Shown here: positions 6,420-8,764 of the stretch, one piece after another
Position numbering within the stretch: the first letter of the stretch is position 1
Layout of the letters: each line of letters starts with the position of its first letter
NCBI GenBank assembly: GCA_002509745.1
Contig: DAWK01000051.1
Coordinates: forward strand, 1-8,764
Length of the DNA: 8,764 nt
From: Methanobacteriaceae archaeon UBA349
GTDB taxonomy: Archaea > Methanobacteriota > Methanobacteria > Methanobacteriales > Methanobacteriaceae
Reading direction: 5' to 3'
Translations under genes and position numbers: made by a program
Notes under the pieces: generated by a model
What the model was told of the DNA's origin: nothing
Database searches by the model: none
The model's input: only the letters and a program-made list of their open reading frames with translations

Positions 6420-6896
6420 ATGTCCTTTAATCCACTCTACTCACTTTTAAACACCATAAAAAATATTATTTTTAGAAAAATACATTTCCCGAAAACTAAA
6501 ATTGGTAAAATTTTAGTCATGGAGGACGGCCAGGAATTCACCATATTCCGTGAAGTAGAAATAGATCAGAATGGTGAACTTATTGATTGCGTGGTCTTCA
6601 AAGTCAGATTCTTGGTGGAGAATATGAAACCACAGGATAATATTCGTTTCTCATGGATTCCTATACTCTTTTTTGTGGGACTTCCTGGCTTTCAGGCCAA
6701 GGTCTGGACCCTCAACTATCAAAATGGATATTTTCAAGGCATATATCAGTGGAAAAATTATGAATATGCTAAAAAGTACTCCCAGTCTTTTGCCTATCAG
6801 TTTATGGCTGGTAGATCCAAAGAGGGATCAGTTTCTTTTGAAATTATTCCCCATATTACTTTGGAAGATTATTTATTAACACTAAAATCCCAGTAA
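6420..6896 (+). CDS. YdhR-like (dimeric alpha-beta barrel) protein
   Basis: This 158-residue protein appears cytosolic. Its centre, FSWIPILFFVGLPGFQAKVWTL (77-98) followed by GYFQGIYQWKNYEYAKKYSQSF (103-124), fits the ferredoxin-like fold of YdhR and related putative monooxygenases. In these, LPGF(x)xKxW is followed by a strand with QGIYxW and a helix. The last part (FMAGRSKEGSVSFEIIPH, 128-145) supplies the final strand, where the family often has a xGSVSYEIIP sequence. Two such subunits normally form a barrel with an internal ligand pocket. The first 40 residues, including a basic, hydrophobic stretch (LYSLLNTIKNIIFRKI), are extra and could associate with membrane. No cofactor motif is visible and the biochemical role is unknown. 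It has its own promoter and stands between a pseudogene and a tRNA gene. Confidence 0.65.
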   Translation: MSFNPLYSLLNTIKNIIFRKIHFPKTKIGKILVMEDGQEFTIFREVEIDQNGELIDCVVFKVRFLVENMKPQDNIRFSWIPILFFVGLPGFQAKVWTLNYQNGYFQGIYQWKNYEYAKKYSQSFAYQFMAGRSKEGSVSFEIIPHITLEDYLLTLKSQ

Positions 6897-6955
6897 TAAG
6901 GTGAGGCTATTATTTTATCCTATAGCTACAATTAGCAAAATAAAATCAAAATCTT

Positions 6956-7097
<142 letters not shown>

Positions 7098-7116
7098 CTG
7101 AGCTAAATATTGGTTT

Positions 7117-8764
7117 TCAAATTTTAATTAAATCTTTTTTTTCAAACTTTGATTGGTACTCTACTTCTTTAAAGGTGATCTTGAACTCAGTCCCATTTTC
7201 TCTATTTAATTCAATTTCACCATCAATTTGATCGGTTAAACTGGTAACCAACTGCAAACCCAGTGATTTAACCTGATTAATATCCAAATCAGCGGGAATT
7301 CCCACACCATTATCTTTAACCCGTAAAATGTATTCATCATCCACCTGATTAAATGATATATCTATTTCTCCACTTTCACCCTCGGGGAATGCGTATTTCA
7401 TGGAATTAGTAATCAGTTCATTTACAATGAGGCCCAGGGGAACCGCAGTGTTAATATCAATCATTACAGTTTCCACATTTAATTTTAGTTGGACGCGAGA
7501 TGGATCCAGCACATAAGTATGGAATAGTTCAGTACTTAAGCTAAAAACATAATCTCCAAAATCAATTCTTTTCAGGTCACTGGAGTGGTATAATCTTTCA
7601 TGGATCATAGCCATGGAATTGGCCCGGTTTTGACTTTCACGGAAAACACTCAAAGCAGCTTTATCTTTAATATACTTCGATTGAATGTTCAATAAACTGG
7701 ATATGACCATCAGGTTGTTCTTAACCCGGTGATGAATTTCTTTAATGAGCATTTCTTTTTCTTTCAGTGCCAGTTTTAAGTCCTTTTCACTTATTTCCAA
7801 CTGATTATATGCATTTAAGATGTCGGTAAGATCTACAACTGAAGTTACATATTCTTCTGAGCCAGGGATTTTGTCTACAGTTATTTTAGTTTGGTGGATT
7901 TCTCCTTCTTTAACAATAAATCTGGTTTCATAGGAACTGGGTGCAGATTGGGGGTCTTGTTCTCGTTGCTGGTGATAATTCAGCATCATAGTCAAGTCAT
8001 CCGGATGCACAAATTCCACCCATCGCCTTTGGTTCTCAAGTTCCTCCTTTTTAAGTCCGAGTAATTCTTCCATTTCTGAATTAACCAGAGTAACCATACC
8101 CTCTTTGTTAAATATTATCATTGCAGTGCCAGTATTTTCGAATATGGTCCTGTATCGATTTTCTGATTCTGAAAGTTTAGCTTCTACTTCTTTGCGTTCA
8201 CTGATATTCCTTAGAGACCCTTCAATACCAATAAGTAGGTTATTTTTATCCAAAAGAGGATGTGCATTGACAGATGCATAAATTAAATCTCCAAATTTGT
8301 TTTTTAAAAGCAATTCGTGGTCATTGACTTCCCCTTTTTCTTGAATAATTTTTAACATTTTTTTTCTTTCTTCAGGATCATTATAAACAGTTTCGACCGG
8401 TCTTCCAATTAAATAATCCCTGGAAAATCCAGAATACCTTTCAATGGAGGGGCTGATATCTATTATCCTACCCTCAATATTCGTCTGATAATATACATCC
8501 TGAACATTTTCGAAAATTTTCCTATATTTTCGTTCGCTTTCTTCAAGTTCCTTTTCAGCTTTTCTCCGCTGCAGGGCCACTGCAAAAAGACCGATTAATG
8601 ATTGCACAAGCTCCTTATTTTCTAATTCACTTCCCTTTTTAAGGAAGATATCAGCGATCCCGTAAAGTTCTCTTTCTGATTTAAAGCCAATAGCGTAAAC
8701 ATTCCCAATATTCAGACCTACTTCAACGGTTCTAGTCAATTTTTTTGGAAATGTTGCAGATAAT
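7117..8764 (-). CDS. GAF-PAS-PAS sensor histidine kinase (HisKA_2 type), 5' end outside the window
   Basis: The 548 visible residues end at TGA (7119-7117), and the frame is still open at 8764, so the start is missing. A TTG at 8739 is the first possible start inside the window but falls within a domain. Numbering from that codon: the end of a GAF domain (1-58, including [11 protein letters not shown] and [10 protein letters not shown]), PAS 1 (68-186, [14 protein letters not shown]...NISERK), PAS 2 (192-310, [15 protein letters not shown]...VVDLTD), a short coiled coil (311-333), the HisKA_2 dimer and phosphoacceptor box [10 protein letters not shown] (334-343), then a HATPase domain with N-box [13 protein letters not shown] (440-452), DNGVGIP (476-482) and SLGLQLV (492-498). 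H336 or H337 is the phosphate acceptor. No membrane segment is seen in the visible part, so it probably senses cytosolic signals. No response regulator is adjacent. The gene converges on the tRNA with a 38-base gap. Confidence 0.93.
   Translation of the reverse strand, partial: LSATFPKKLTRTVEVGLNIGNVYAIGFKSERELYGIADIFLKKGSELENKELVQSLIGLFAVALQRRKAEKELEESERKYRKIFENVQDVYYQTNIEGRIIDISPSIERYSGFSRDYLIGRPVETVYNDPEERKKMLKIIQEKGEVNDHELLLKNKFGDLIYASVNAHPLLDKNNLLIGIEGSLRNISERKEVEAKLSESENRYRTIFENTGTAMIIFNKEGMVTLVNSEMEELLGLKKEELENQRRWVEFVHPDDLTMMLNYHQQREQDPQSAPSSYETRFIVKEGEIHQTKITVDKIPGSEEYVTSVVDLTDILNAYNQLEISEKDLKLALKEKEMLIKEIHHRVKNNLMVISSLLNIQSKYIKDKAALSVFRESQNRANSMAMIHERLYHSSDLKRIDFGDYVFSLSTELFHTYVLDPSRVQLKLNVETVMIDINTAVPLGLIVNELITNSMKYAFPEGESGEIDISFNQVDDEYILRVKDNGVGIPADLDINQVKSLGLQLVTSLTDQIDGEIELNRENGTEFKITFKEVEYQSKFEKKDLIKI

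Overview
The window looks like chromosomal DNA of a methanogenic archaeon of the Methanobacteriales (Methanobacterium-like). The base composition is AT-rich, promoters carry archaeal TATA boxes (TTTATAAA-type), and Shine-Dalgarno sites are GGAGG or GGTGA. The tRNA-Ser(GGA) has a long variable arm and no encoded CCA. The protein families also fit: an adhesin-like surface protein start, an archaeal PAS/GAF histidine kinase of the HisKA_2 type, and a PfMATE-like exporter. The genus is inferred from these traits, not measured.

Layout, left to right. Positions 1-603 hold hairpins and the 5' remnant of an adhesin-like protein gene, which has a very strong ribosome binding site but ATC where ATG is expected. 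A divergent pair follows: an L-2-amino-thiazoline-4-carboxylate hydrolase-family protein (minus) and a DUF422/CruF-like membrane protein (plus). Next come a small two-helix membrane protein (minus, probably leaderless) and a class I SAM-dependent methyltransferase (plus). After a hairpin-rich spacer lies an intact MATE-family exporter (plus). Facing it is the C-terminal half of an MFS exporter (minus) with three frameshifts, joined near 5990 to the C-terminal part of a HEAT-like helical-repeat protein (plus). A YdhR-like small protein (plus) and tRNA-Ser (plus) follow. The window ends inside a GAF-PAS-PAS histidine kinase (minus) whose 5' end lies beyond position 8764.

The genes do not form an operon or an obvious shared pathway. 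Strands alternate, and most intact genes have their own recognisable TATA box or ribosome binding site. The best-supported unusual feature is the 5367-6385 region. Both genes there lack their 5' parts and meet head to head, as expected if one deletion removed the shared divergent promoter and both N-terminal coding regions. No new defence or mobile system is visible. The points worth checking are the decayed loci, the ATC start, the structured spacers, the repeat around the tRNA, and methanogen members of families named for chemistry elsewhere.
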